A stretch of 11,064 nt of DNA from CAYUAG01 sp964554015 (GTDB taxonomy: Bacteria > Zhuqueibacterota > QNDG01 > CAYUAG01), in assembly GCA_964554015.1 (NCBI GenBank), contig CAZKMO010000119.1, positions 1-11,064 of the forward strand. The letters run 5' to 3'. Positions 1 to 7,042 of this stretch are shown piece by piece (within the stretch, counting starts at the first letter, position 1; each line of letters begins with the position of its first letter). The position numbers were made by a program, and so were the translations under genes. The notes below the pieces were generated by a model, which was not told the origin of the DNA, did not search any database, and saw only the letters and a program-made list of their open reading frames with translations.

Positions 1-383
1 CTGCCTCTGACCACAAGAAGATAATCTCCTTTTTTGATCCCGTACCTCTGTAATGTCTCCCCGGGAACTTTTATGGTTTTATTGTCTATCAGAACCCAGC
101 AGTAAATCTTAGATTTCAGTTTAACCGCTTTTCCCTGGGGGATGGTATATTCAGCCAGTTGGGGACAGGCACGAAGAAATTCTGAAATGGGGGATCCTTT
201 TATTAAAGTTCTTGTAGTGAGGCCAAATCCTCCGGACTTTTTACTGCCGGACATTAAGATTGCTTTTTCCCCATTTCGGAAATGATATTCGGTAAATGCA
301 TCCGGAGGAATAACGATTCTTCCCTCTACATCTGCTACTGACCAGGCAAAAGCATTTTTCCCCCCTTTGACCAGCTGCGGCAT
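1..383 (-). CDS. AbrB/SpoVT-like protein with two swapped-hairpin-like segments (partial, C-terminus beyond window)
   Basis: I read this frame directly from the minus strand. It opens with ATG at 383–381 behind a very good ribosome binding site (AAAGGAGGT, about 3–4 bases from the start) and stays open for 127 codons to the window edge, so the C-terminus is missing. Two segments resemble the AbrB/SpoVT/MazE N-terminal hairpin. Residues about 20–45 contain EGRIVIPPDAF, then NGEKAILMSGS. Residues about 100–127 contain NKTIKVPGETL, then YGIKKGDYLLVVRG, close to the family pattern of a Val-Pro turn followed by a Gly-Asp-x-Leu strand. Each segment ends in a similar Ser/Arg-Gly turn, which suggests an internal duplication. 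Proteins of this fold usually act as dimeric transcriptional regulators or antitoxins. Here no toxin gene is visible, and DNA binding is inferred only. It lies 200 bp downstream of pyk on the same strand; no clear terminator or promoter was found between them. Confidence 0.6.
   Translation of the reverse strand, partial: MPQLVKGGKNAFAWSVADVEGRIVIPPDAFTEYHFRNGEKAILMSGSKKSGGFGLTTRTLIKGSPISEFLRACPQLAEYTIPQGKAVKLKSKIYCWVLIDNKTIKVPGETLQRYGIKKGDYLLVVRG
375..383 (-). promoter_or_regulatory. Start region of the AbrB-like gene; strong ribosome binding site immediately upstream
   Basis: Bases 387–394 read AGGAGGTA-like on the minus strand just ahead of ATG at 383. This match to the anti-Shine-Dalgarno sequence is the main evidence that this truncated frame is a real gene and fixes its start. 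There is no competing in-frame start nearby. Confidence 0.6.
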
Positions 384-583
384 GATACCTCCTTTCTAAT
401 CGTTTCCCCAAAGCAGTAACTGTTTGAAATCCCCCTGGCTTAGGAGCTGATTAAATTACCAGGTGTGTTCAGGTATTGTTTTATTAATCTTAGCACCTAC
501 AATATATACCCGGGATTTTACCCGCACTCTGGGTTGATCAGCTAAAAAATTTTATGGATAAATAATGAATAAGGGACACAGTT

Positions 584-2020
584 TTACTTTATCTCTTCGA
601 TACGTATCATATTGGTAATATCATGCAAATAAAAAGGTAATCCGGCTGTCAGAATTATGGTATCGCCTGCAGTGACAAATTTTTTTTCTTTCAGAAAATT
701 CTTTACATCTTCCACTGCATCATCAAAATTATCTTTAAATTTTTTAAAAATATAACCCCGGATTCCCCAATACAAAGACATACGCCTTACTGTACTCTCT
801 GAAGGTGATATGGCTATAATAGGTTCATCCGGCCTAAAACGGGCAATCATTTTAGCTGTCGAGCCAGATTGGGTTAAACATACAATGGAGGCGGCATTGA
901 TTAAATCAGCTGCCTGGCCAGCGCACCATCCCAGAGCCTGGGCGGTTGAATATGTAACTCCGGGTTTTCGTTTGGTAACATGCATTTTTCCCAAATATTC
1001 CTTCTCTATTAAGCATATTATGCGATGCATCATTTTTACTGACTCAACCGGATACTGTCCGGCCGCAGTTTCTCCGGAGAGCATTACGGCATCGGTTCCA
1101 TCCAGAATTGCATTCGCCACATCGGAAGCCTCCGCCCGGGTAGGGCGGGGATTATGGATCATGGAATCCAGCATTTGAGTAGCAGTGATAACCGGCACCC
1201 CTTTTTGATTACAGAGAGAAATAATTTGTTTCTGTATTGCCGGAACTTCCTCCGGGTTTACCTCCACCCCCAAGTCACCTCTGGCTATCATGATTGCATC
1301 CGCAATCTCCACAATTTCATCAATAGTTTCCACGGCTTGCGGTTTTTCAATTTTTGCCACTACCGGGATATTCATTTTCTGCTTTGCAATAAGTGATTTG
1401 ACTTCCTTTATATCCTGTGGTTGTTGAACAAATGAAAGCGCAATATAATCTACTTCTTTTGCCAATCCGAATTCCAAATCATCTTTATCCTTTTGGGTAA
1501 AGGCTTTTACGGATACGGCCTGGCCCGGTAGATTAATTCCTTTATGATTTGATAATTTTCCTCCATATATAACCCTGAAATGGACATCCTTCCCTATAAT
1601 CTTTTTAACCTTAAGCCGAATAAGTCCATCATTTAATAAAACTATATCCCCAATCTTAACATCCTGGTTGAAAGACTTATAGGAAACAGAGACTCTTTTT
1701 TCGTCACCTGTTACATCCCGGGTAGTTAAAATAAAATCATCCCCGGATTTCAAATACACTGACCCCTGGGAAAAAGATTGCACTCGAATTTTTGGTCCTT
1801 GCAGATCTTGCAAAATAGCGATGGGTTTATTTAATTCTTTGGATACTTGACGGATAATTTTAATTTTATTTTCATGCTCGCTATGGATTCCATGGGAAAA
1901 ATTCAATCTAGCTACATCCATACCCGCCTTTGCCAGAGCTGCTATTTTTTCATGGGTATTTGTACTGGGCCCCAAGGTACACACAATTTTAGCTCGACGA
2001 GAAAATTTTAAAGAATTCAT
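584..2020 (-). CDS. pyk: Pyruvate kinase, short form, K+-independent-type active site
   Basis: Pyruvate kinase transfers phosphate from phosphoenolpyruvate to ADP, giving pyruvate and ATP in the last step of glycolysis (cytosolic). At 478 residues it has the usual short length; the C-terminal PEP-utiliser-like extension of Bacillus enzymes is absent. Visible motifs are KIVCTLGPST (11–20), ARLNFSHG (37–44), the B-domain around 80–175, catalytic Lys223 and metal ligand Glu225 in AKIEKP, ARGDLGVE (246–253) with ligand Asp249, ATQMLDSM (280–287) and MLSGETAAG (313–321). A phosphate-loop-like segment TQSGST (383–388) sits where sugar-phosphate effectors bind in family members. The 72–79 segment DLQGPKIR carries Leu-Gln and Lys77 in place of the Thr-Lys and Glu of K+-dependent enzymes. 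I chose ATG at 2020 over a TTG ten codons upstream because AAAAAGGAAAA lies about 6–8 bases ahead of it. The gene is separated from comM by 355 bp with its own candidate promoter, so it is probably transcribed on its own. Confidence 0.97.
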   Translation of the reverse strand: MNSLKFSRRAKIVCTLGPSTNTHEKIAALAKAGMDVARLNFSHGIHSEHENKIKIIRQVSKELNKPIAILQDLQGPKIRVQSFSQGSVYLKSGDDFILTTRDVTGDEKRVSVSYKSFNQDVKIGDIVLLNDGLIRLKVKKIIGKDVHFRVIYGGKLSNHKGINLPGQAVSVKAFTQKDKDDLEFGLAKEVDYIALSFVQQPQDIKEVKSLIAKQKMNIPVVAKIEKPQAVETIDEIVEIADAIMIARGDLGVEVNPEEVPAIQKQIISLCNQKGVPVITATQMLDSMIHNPRPTRAEASDVANAILDGTDAVMLSGETAAGQYPVESVKMMHRIICLIEKEYLGKMHVTKRKPGVTYSTAQALGWCAGQAADLINAASIVCLTQSGSTAKMIARFRPDEPIIAISPSESTVRRMSLYWGIRGYIFKKFKDNFDDAVEDVKNFLKEKKFVTAGDTIILTAGLPFYLHDITNMIRIEEIK

Positions 2021-2050
2021 CTGATTTTCCTTTTTAAATAAATCATACAA

Positions 2051-2405
2051 TAATTAAAATAAGCATATTTTATACAAATAAAAATATGAAAATCTAAAAA
2101 AATCCTTTTAAAGATTTAAGATCAAAGAATAACAATCAAAGAGAATGGATAAATGGAATGGTGGAAGAATGGAATAAGGGAATATAAAGAGAACTGTAGT
2201 AATTCAATATTCTACCTTTCCAATATTCACTAATTCTCTAGATTAAAAGATTTCCAATCAAAACAATGAATCAAATGAAAATAATAGTGATCAAGATATT
2301 CCTGCTAATCAAGGTAATCATAGTAATCATGAAAATCAAGATAATCAAGGTAATCATAGTAATCATGAAAATCAAGATAATCAAGGTCAATCAAGATAAT
2401 CATGG
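2051..2405. other. Gene-free spacer between comM and pyk
   Basis: This 355-bp stretch contains three parts. Next to pyk is an AT-rich leader with the candidate promoter. In the middle (about 2130–2190, plus strand) is a purine-rich stretch with repeated GAATGG-like words. Next to comM is the tandem repeat described separately. The plus-strand frame that begins with ATG at 2266 is low-complexity, is made by the repeat and runs into comM antisense, so I do not call it a gene. Confidence 0.7.
2069..2098 (-). promoter_or_regulatory. Candidate sigma-70-type promoter for pyk
   Basis: On the minus strand TTTAGA (2098–2093, four of six matches to TTGACA) is followed after 18 bp by TATAAA (2074–2069, five of six matches to TATAAT). 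This would give a leader of roughly 40 bases that includes the pyk ribosome binding site. The surroundings are very AT-rich, so chance matches are likely. This is an inference from consensus only. Confidence 0.4.
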
Positions 2406-2406
2406 T
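2307..2406. repeat. Minisatellite: 9-bp units in a 36-bp higher-order repeat, touching the comM stop codon
   Basis: On the plus strand, 2307–2387 is nine back-to-back 9-mers of the type AATCAwrrt, in the order AATCAAGGT, AATCATAGT, AATCATGAA, AATCAAGAT, then the same four again, then AATCAAGGT. The two 36-bp blocks 2307–2342 and 2343–2378 are identical base for base. After a single extra C at 2388, two more units follow (2389–2397 and 2398–2406). The last overlaps the first base of the comM stop codon. Looser relatives of the unit extend upstream to about 2256. The exact identity of the two blocks points to recent duplication, for example by slippage or unequal recombination. Confidence 0.9.
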
Positions 2407-3947
2407 CAAACCATGGTAGTAAAATCCCGATCCAGGCTCCGGTACTGAATAGCCTCGCTGATAAAGCGGGACTGAATGGGGGACGAACCTTCCAGATCTG
2501 CGATAGTGCGGGCCACCTTTAATATCCTGTCATATGCCCGAGCAGATAAGCCAAACCGGGTGATGGCTTTTTTTAATAGTCTGTTTCCCTCTTCATCAAT
2601 TTTACAAAATTTTCTGATTTCCTTGGACCCCATATGGGCATTGCAAAAGACATTTTTTAAATCTTTAAATCTATCTGACTGGATATTTCTGGCTTTATTG
2701 ACTCTGCTGCGTATCTGTTGGGAATACTCACCTTTGGACTCACTGGAGAGTTCTTTATATTTTACGGCCGGTACTTCTATGTGAATATCGATGCGGTCAA
2801 ACAGGGGACCGGAAATTTTAGATCGATAACGCTGGATCTGGGGAATGGTACAATGACATTCATGGACAGGATCAGTGAAATATCCGCAGGGACAGGGATT
2901 CATAGCTGCCACTAGCATAAAATTGGCCGGATAGGTTAGGGATAAGGTTGCCCTGGATATGGTGACTAATCCATCTTCCATGGGCTGACGCATAACTTCA
3001 AGTACATTTTTTTTGAACTCAGGAAGTTCATCTAAAAATAATACGCCATGATGAGCAAGACTGACTTCCCCCGGTTTGGGTATACGACCTCCGCCGATTA
3101 ATCCTGCATCGGAAATGGTATGGTGAGGGGACCGGAAGGGGCGGGTAATAATTAAGGCTCTGTCCGTAGGTAAAATCCCTGCTACGGAATGAATTTTAGT
3201 GGTCTCCAAAGCTTCTTCCAGGGTAAGTTCTGGGAGGATAGTGGGAAAGCGCTTGGCCAGCATGGTTTTTCCCGAACCAGGAGGACCTATCATAATTACA
3301 TTATGCCCCCCTGCTGCGGCAACTTCCAGTGCTTTCTTTACCTGCTGCTGCCCTTTGACATCCCAGAAATCTACTAGATATTCTCCGTTTTGCCAAAATA
3401 CATCTTTTATATCAATCGTAAAGGGCTTTTTATCAGTGCTGTTTTCTATTATGGCTACTGCTTCTTTAAGGGTTGTAACCGGGTATACATCCATGTGTTG
3501 CGCCATGGCTGCTTCCTTGGCATTATGCTGTGGAACAATGATTCTTTTAATGTTATTATCCCTTAAAGCTAAACATATAGGGAGCCCTCCCCTGATTGCT
3601 CTTACCTTTCCATCCAGGGCAAGTTCACCTAGTATGGCTGTGCCTTCCAGGTTCCTCTGATCAATCTGTCCGCTGGCTGTCATTATGCCGATAGCCATGG
3701 GTAAATCAAAGGCCGAGCCTTCTTTTTTTACATCAGCAGGTGCTAAATTGACCGTGATTCTCTTCCGGGGGAACCAGAAGTCAGAATTTTTTATGGCAGC
3801 ATTAACCCTTTCTTTGGACTCTTTAACCGCACCTTCAGGAAGTCCTACCGTGGAAAAAGAAGGTAATCCACCTTCGAGATGGGATTCCAGTTCAATCAAA
3901 TAACCGTTAATCCCTAAAACGGCACCGCTTATTACCTTAGAAAACAT
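2406..3947 (-). CDS. comM: YifB/ComM family Mg-chelatase-like AAA+ ATPase
   Basis: This family (named Mg-chelatase-like for its ATPase fold; ComM is a hexameric helicase that promotes branch migration during natural transformation in Vibrio) is cytosolic and acts on DNA. The 513-residue product matches the usual length. The N-terminal Lon-protease-like (ChlI) domain covers about 1–170, with the typical GLPSFSTVGLPEGAVKESKE (27–46). Walker A is GPPGSGKT (221–228) and Walker B is VLFLDELPEF (302–311). A cysteine-rich MNPCPCG (349–355) plus CHC (364–366) is the usual insert. SGPLFDRIDIH (379–389) and GLSARAYDR (466–474) carry the expected arginines of the AAA+ sensor regions. The C-terminus has the family's YRSLDR and then seven extra residues ending where the neighbouring repeat begins. 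The ATG at 3947 follows TAGGAG with about 5–6 bases of spacing. No other competence gene is in the window, so a role in DNA uptake here is only inferred from the family. Confidence 0.96.
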   Translation of the reverse strand: MFSKVISGAVLGINGYLIELESHLEGGLPSFSTVGLPEGAVKESKERVNAAIKNSDFWFPRKRITVNLAPADVKKEGSAFDLPMAIGIMTASGQIDQRNLEGTAILGELALDGKVRAIRGGLPICLALRDNNIKRIIVPQHNAKEAAMAQHMDVYPVTTLKEAVAIIENSTDKKPFTIDIKDVFWQNGEYLVDFWDVKGQQQVKKALEVAAAGGHNVIMIGPPGSGKTMLAKRFPTILPELTLEEALETTKIHSVAGILPTDRALIITRPFRSPHHTISDAGLIGGGRIPKPGEVSLAHHGVLFLDELPEFKKNVLEVMRQPMEDGLVTISRATLSLTYPANFMLVAAMNPCPCGYFTDPVHECHCTIPQIQRYRSKISGPLFDRIDIHIEVPAVKYKELSSESKGEYSQQIRSRVNKARNIQSDRFKDLKNVFCNAHMGSKEIRKFCKIDEEGNRLLKKAITRFGLSARAYDRILKVARTIADLEGSSPIQSRFISEAIQYRSLDRDFTTMV

Positions 3948-3972
3948 AGGCTCCTAGCGTAAATTATTGCGT

Positions 3973-4000
3973 ATTATCCTTTAAAATCTACAAAAATTAA
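3973..4000 (-). promoter_or_regulatory. Candidate promoter for comM
   Basis: On the minus strand a TTAATT (4000–3995; weak match to TTGACA) is followed after 16 bp by GATAAT (3978–3973; five of six matches to TATAAT). Transcription would start about 20 bases before the comM start codon, leaving room for its ribosome binding site. The -35 match is poor, so confidence is low. Confidence 0.35.
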
Positions 4001-4167
4001 CCCGGAGAAGCAAGTATTTTTTTTAAATCTAACTAGGATGATCTTAAAATAAGAAAACTTCACAAAACCATTTGATTAATGTAAAGAGAGTGTGTGTACT
4101 AAAACTAACTAATTAATCAGATAATTTTATATTAAATTTTATTAATGGATTATTATAGATAAGTTTT

Positions 4168-4190
4168 GTTTTAGGTTATTAACATAAAAC
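4168..4190. promoter_or_regulatory. 23-bp near-perfect dyad (possible operator or AT-rich hairpin)
   Basis: Outer arms GTTTTA (4168–4173) and TAAAAC (4185–4190) and inner arms GTTA (4175–4178) and TAAC (4180–4183) are complementary around a central T. Only one of the eleven pairs (4174 against 4184) is mismatched. It lies between the end of the 45-codon ORF and the comM promoter region. The symmetry is seen directly; a role as a repressor site or weak terminator is inference. Confidence 0.4.
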
Positions 4191-4247
4191 TATGGTTTCA
4201 CCCGCTACCGAACCTACTAAATTAAACTCAATAAAAGGTACTTTTGT

Positions 4248-4385
4248 TTATACAGTATGCCCGATAAACCAACTGATAGACTGTTGAGACATGCCCTTGC
4301 TGAGTAACATACGCTTTTCTAATGAACTTGACCTGTGTGCATTTTTAATTTCCACCCAATACTTCCCGATATTCAGAATAGTCAT
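4248..4385 (-). CDS. 45-codon ORF directly after, and in frame with, the ferredoxin stop codon; unknown
   Basis: The ferredoxin gene ends with TGA (4388–4386). The very next codon in the same frame is ATG (4385–4383), and the frame then stays open for 45 codons to TAA at 4250–4248. The product has no membrane segment or cysteine. Its last third (KRMLLSKGMSQQSISWFIGH, 24–43) vaguely recalls the region before the conserved Gly-His of tyrosine recombinases, but the catalytic Arg and Tyr motifs are not present, so this is not a call. It could be a small protein translated by re-initiation, a former C-terminal extension cut off by the TGA, the remnant of another gene, or chance. No independent ribosome binding site was found. 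Confidence 0.25.
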   Translation of the reverse strand: MTILNIGKYWVEIKNAHRSSSLEKRMLLSKGMSQQSISWFIGHTV

Positions 4386-5240
4386 TCATCGCTGTTTAGC
4401 AATGTCTTGGTAAGTTATTAATTTGTGATGATATCTTCCATTTATGTCAGTACATGATTGTACAAGCGGAATTCTCGATTTTATTTGAATTGCCTGCTGC
4501 GAACAGAAATTAATACATGCAAAACACGCATAGCATTTAACCGCCTCTTTCCACATCGGTTTTTTATCAACTATTTCTATCTTATGACTGAGACAAATTT
4601 TTTCGCAAACGCCACAACCGTTGCAGTTTGAATCTATATAGAATCGTAGCAAATTCTGATACATATATCGATGCGATTCATAGTTAAAAGATTTGGGAAT
4701 AAGTGAAAACAATACCTTTTGCCAACGGAAAATTTTAAAATCTGTATTGGTCTTTTCTTCGACATACGCTTCCTTTGCAAGGATGTATTGGCTAAATATA
4801 TCGAGCTTGTTGTGCATCTCAGCCTCCAAGTTCTGTATGCGTTCCTTAGTATTGGTACCCACAAGATTCAGCTTTCCAAATGGATAATTCCAAGGCATAT
4901 TTATATCAAGTTGAGCATGTAATCTTTTCCCCAGCCTGTTTAATAATATATTGGTATAGTCGAATGCTTCTGACTGAGAACCTCCTCGTGTACATATTGC
5001 AAAGAGATACTGGGCGGAAGTGAGTTCAACCTTTTTTAGAAATTCATGCATGGGGATAGGTATTGTCAGACAAAAATTTGGGAAAACGAAACCAATCGTA
5101 TCAGTACCTGTTTTGACCCTATCATTATACAACAGACTGACGATAGGTATAAGATTTGATTCAGGAATTCTTCTCTGTAATTCCCGCGCAACATACAAAG
5201 AATTTCCGGTCCCTGAATAGTAATATATCTCAGTACTCAT
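4386..5240 (-). CDS. EFR1-type flavodoxin–ferredoxin fusion (two 4Fe-4S clusters)
   Basis: The 284-residue product has two parts. Residues 1 to about 160 are flavodoxin-like: IYYYSGTGNS (5–14) is the typical phosphate-binding loop for FMN, and FVFPNF (51–56) and ICTRGGS (82–88) fit the other flavin loops. The C-terminal ferredoxin part has two CxxCxxCxxxC motifs, Cys206/209/212/216 and Cys236/239/242/246, each able to hold a [4Fe-4S] cluster. The second lacks the usual Pro after its last Cys (Ser instead). No signal peptide or membrane segment is seen, so it is a cytosolic electron carrier; its redox partners are unknown. I chose the ATG at 5240 because family proteins begin just before the flavin loop; an in-frame TTG lies 12 codons upstream. 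Neither start has a good ribosome binding site, and a short upstream ORF may supply one by coupling. The gene follows the signalling operon by 80 bp and could be co-transcribed. Confidence 0.85.
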   Translation of the reverse strand: MSTEIYYYSGTGNSLYVARELQRRIPESNLIPIVSLLYNDRVKTGTDTIGFVFPNFCLTIPIPMHEFLKKVELTSAQYLFAICTRGGSQSEAFDYTNILLNRLGKRLHAQLDINMPWNYPFGKLNLVGTNTKERIQNLEAEMHNKLDIFSQYILAKEAYVEEKTNTDFKIFRWQKVLFSLIPKSFNYESHRYMYQNLLRFYIDSNCNGCGVCEKICLSHKIEIVDKKPMWKEAVKCYACFACINFCSQQAIQIKSRIPLVQSCTDINGRYHHKLITYQDIAKQR

Positions 5241-5250
5241 ATCAGATTTT

Positions 5251-5292
5251 TTAGATAAGGTTCCACGGCTGTACAAGGTTCTTTGCCATCAT
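5251..5292 (-). CDS. Possible 13-codon upstream ORF before the EFR1-type gene
   Basis: ATG ATG at 5292–5287 is preceded by AAGGA (5304–5300) with a 7-base gap, a better ribosome binding site than the downstream gene has. It encodes MMAKNLVQPWNLI and stops with TAA at 5253–5251, 10 bases before the ATG of the flavodoxin-ferredoxin gene, in a different frame. Such spacing would allow ribosomes to re-initiate on the main gene. It may equally be the old start of the gene separated by an indel, or chance. No peptide family is recognised. Confidence 0.3.
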   Translation of the reverse strand: MMAKNLVQPWNLI

Positions 5293-5320
5293 CTTAGATT
5301 CCTTAGAACGCGAACTCCAA

Positions 5321-7042
5321 CTATTTTTTAAATTTAACCACTACCATGGTAATGTCATCACTTTGTAAGGTATTACCAGTATAATTTTTGACATCGGAAC
5401 TAATCACTTCTATGATATGCTCTGCAGATTCTTTTTTATTTTCTTTGATAATTTCCTGTAACCTCAATTCCCCGAATTCATCTTCCTGGGCATTCATGGC
5501 CTCGGTAATACCATCAGTATACATAACTATTGTATCTTCCTTGTGTAATTCTATAGTTTCAGTCTCATAGGCGGCATCCTGCATCATTCCCAAAACTATC
5601 CCCCCCGTTTTAAGTTCCTGAATACTCCCTTTTGCATTTATTAAATAGGGTGGATTATGCCCGGCATTACAAAAGGTAAATGTATGTGTTTTGGTATTTA
5701 AAATGCCATAAAAAAAAGTAATATATTTTTCAAGATCAGTATTATCATAGATAAGTCTGTTCAATCGGGAGATGATAGCTGCCAGACCGAGATCTCCGCC
5801 CACCAGAGCGCGTAATCCCGCTTGTAAATTAGACATTAAAAGAGCTGCACCTGCTCCTTTACCAGAAACATCGGCAATGACAATACCGTAACTATGTTTA
5901 TCGATTTGTATAACATCATAATAATCACCCCCGACCTCACGGCTGGGAATATTAATTCCCTTAATCTCATATCCTTCCGGTTGTTCAATGGTTGAGGGGA
6001 GTAATCTCTGCTGCATATTCTTGGCAATGCGGAGATCATCTTCCATACGTTGCTTTTCCAGAGTTTCTTTAAACAATCGAGCATTTTCCAGGGTAGTCAT
6101 AGCCTGATTGCCCAGGGTAGTGAGAAATTCTATATCACTGGGAGTAAATTCCGTGTCTCCTATTTTTTCGCCCAGCATCATAACTCCTCTGGTTTCTTCT
6201 TTCAGTCTCAGAGGAATGATTAAGGCAAAGCCTTGCTGTAAATATTTCTGAAATCGCTCAGTTTCATTCAGATTCACCGATTTCTCTATTTCAATTAATT
6301 CCGGATCCGATTCCAGCAGGGGGCTGGATCCCTTGGTAACCAGTGGCTTCATGGTATTATTTTCTCTGAGAAATACCACATACTTATTGACCAACAGTTC
6401 CCCCATCACTGCAAATCCCATAAGACTGGCTATTTTTTTCTGGTCAAGCGTTATATTTAATTCCCGGCTTATATCAAATATGGTATGCAGTTGCTGAATT
6501 TTTTTATCCAGATTGATATTTACTTTTTTTATTTTAGCCACACTCAAACCATTATACACAGCTGTGGCCGCAATATTGGCTACAGAATTTAAAAATTCGA
6601 TTTCATTTTGTTCATAAGTATTACCATTAATCTTTTGGCCGAAACCGACTAATCCAATCATTCCCTCATTAACCACCAGGGGCAGTATAAGGGTAATCTG
6701 AAATTTACGAAAAAAAATTGACCAATCTATATTTTTGTCTAAATCACTGATAAAGGTGGGCCGGTCAATAGAGGCATCGATCTGAAGAAACTTCCCCATA
6801 ATTTCTCGTGGGAGTCCTTTAAGTTCTTCAACCTTAAATTCTTTTGTTTCCTCATCTTTCAATAGAACAATCCCTCTTTTTATTAATAGATTTCCCATGG
6901 GAATCCGGAGCACATTTTCCACAATCGATCTGATATTTAAGGAAGAACTTAAGGTTTGATTAATCTCAAACAGTGCGGACAAGGTTAGTAATCTCTGATC
7001 CAGGGATTGATCTTTTTTATGTTTATCTAAACTGGAAGACAT
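5321..7042 (-). CDS. RsbU-like soluble PP2C (SpoIIE-type) serine phosphatase with two GAF-like domains
   Basis: The 573-residue protein has no membrane segment. Two GAF-like sensory domains cover about 20–165 and 185–325; each starts with a leucine-rich helix ending in LSSSLNI or LNITLDQ and ends with a helix of the FLNSVANIAA / FLTTLGNQAM type. A short coiled linker (about 325–350, containing AKNMQQRLLP) leads to a SpoIIE/PP2C-SIG domain (about 355–573). Metal-binding motifs are present: GGDYYD (371–376), IADVSGKG (389–396), MYTDG (507–511, Asp510) and SDDITMV (561–567). All acidic residues expected for two metal ions are intact, so it should be active. By family knowledge it dephosphorylates the phosphoserine of an anti-anti-sigma protein, most likely the STAS protein of this operon. 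The ATG at 7042 overlaps the stop of the upstream kinase gene as TAATG, with only a weak ribosome binding site, which points to translational coupling. The ligands of the GAF domains are unknown. Confidence 0.9.
   Translation of the reverse strand: MSSSLDKHKKDQSLDQRLLTLSALFEINQTLSSSLNIRSIVENVLRIPMGNLLIKRGIVLLKDEETKEFKVEELKGLPREIMGKFLQIDASIDRPTFISDLDKNIDWSIFFRKFQITLILPLVVNEGMIGLVGFGQKINGNTYEQNEIEFLNSVANIAATAVYNGLSVAKIKKVNINLDKKIQQLHTIFDISRELNITLDQKKIASLMGFAVMGELLVNKYVVFLRENNTMKPLVTKGSSPLLESDPELIEIEKSVNLNETERFQKYLQQGFALIIPLRLKEETRGVMMLGEKIGDTEFTPSDIEFLTTLGNQAMTTLENARLFKETLEKQRMEDDLRIAKNMQQRLLPSTIEQPEGYEIKGINIPSREVGGDYYDVIQIDKHSYGIVIADVSGKGAGAALLMSNLQAGLRALVGGDLGLAAIISRLNRLIYDNTDLEKYITFFYGILNTKTHTFTFCNAGHNPPYLINAKGSIQELKTGGIVLGMMQDAAYETETIELHKEDTIVMYTDGITEAMNAQEDEFGELRLQEIIKENKKESAEHIIEVISSDVKNYTGNTLQSDDITMVVVKFKK

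Larger units (their letters stand above)
3948..4247. other. AT-rich spacer upstream of comM
   Basis: This stretch of about 300 bp holds no open frame with a ribosome binding site on either strand. It contains the comM leader and candidate promoter at its low-coordinate end, a T-run at about 4017–4024, a strongly AT-rich middle (about 4100–4190) and the 23-bp dyad at 4168–4190. I see no GC-rich hairpin followed by a U-run, and no RNA gene. Confidence 0.6.

Noticed and set aside
521..540. CGGG/CCCG inverted repeat downstream of pyk as a terminator
   Set aside because: The stem is only about 4 bp (around 510–525) with no U-run after it. No convincing terminator was found in the 200-bp gap between pyk and the AbrB-like gene.
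2307..2406. Repeat array as a CRISPR
   Set aside because: The units are contiguous 9-mers with no unique spacers and no cas genes nearby.
2401..2415. CATGGT/ACCATG hairpin over the comM stop codon as a terminator
   Set aside because: The stem is only 6 bp with a 3-base loop, and no continuous U-run follows on the minus strand; it is partly a by-product of the repeat unit.
2266..2448. Plus-strand 60-codon ORF across the minisatellite
   Set aside because: It is an Ile/Lys-rich low-complexity product of the repeat read in one frame, continues antisense into comM, and lacks a ribosome binding site.
3199..3660. Plus-strand 153-codon ORF inside comM
   Set aside because: It is antisense to the strongly conserved ATPase gene, without recognisable motifs; a shadow of the real coding frame.
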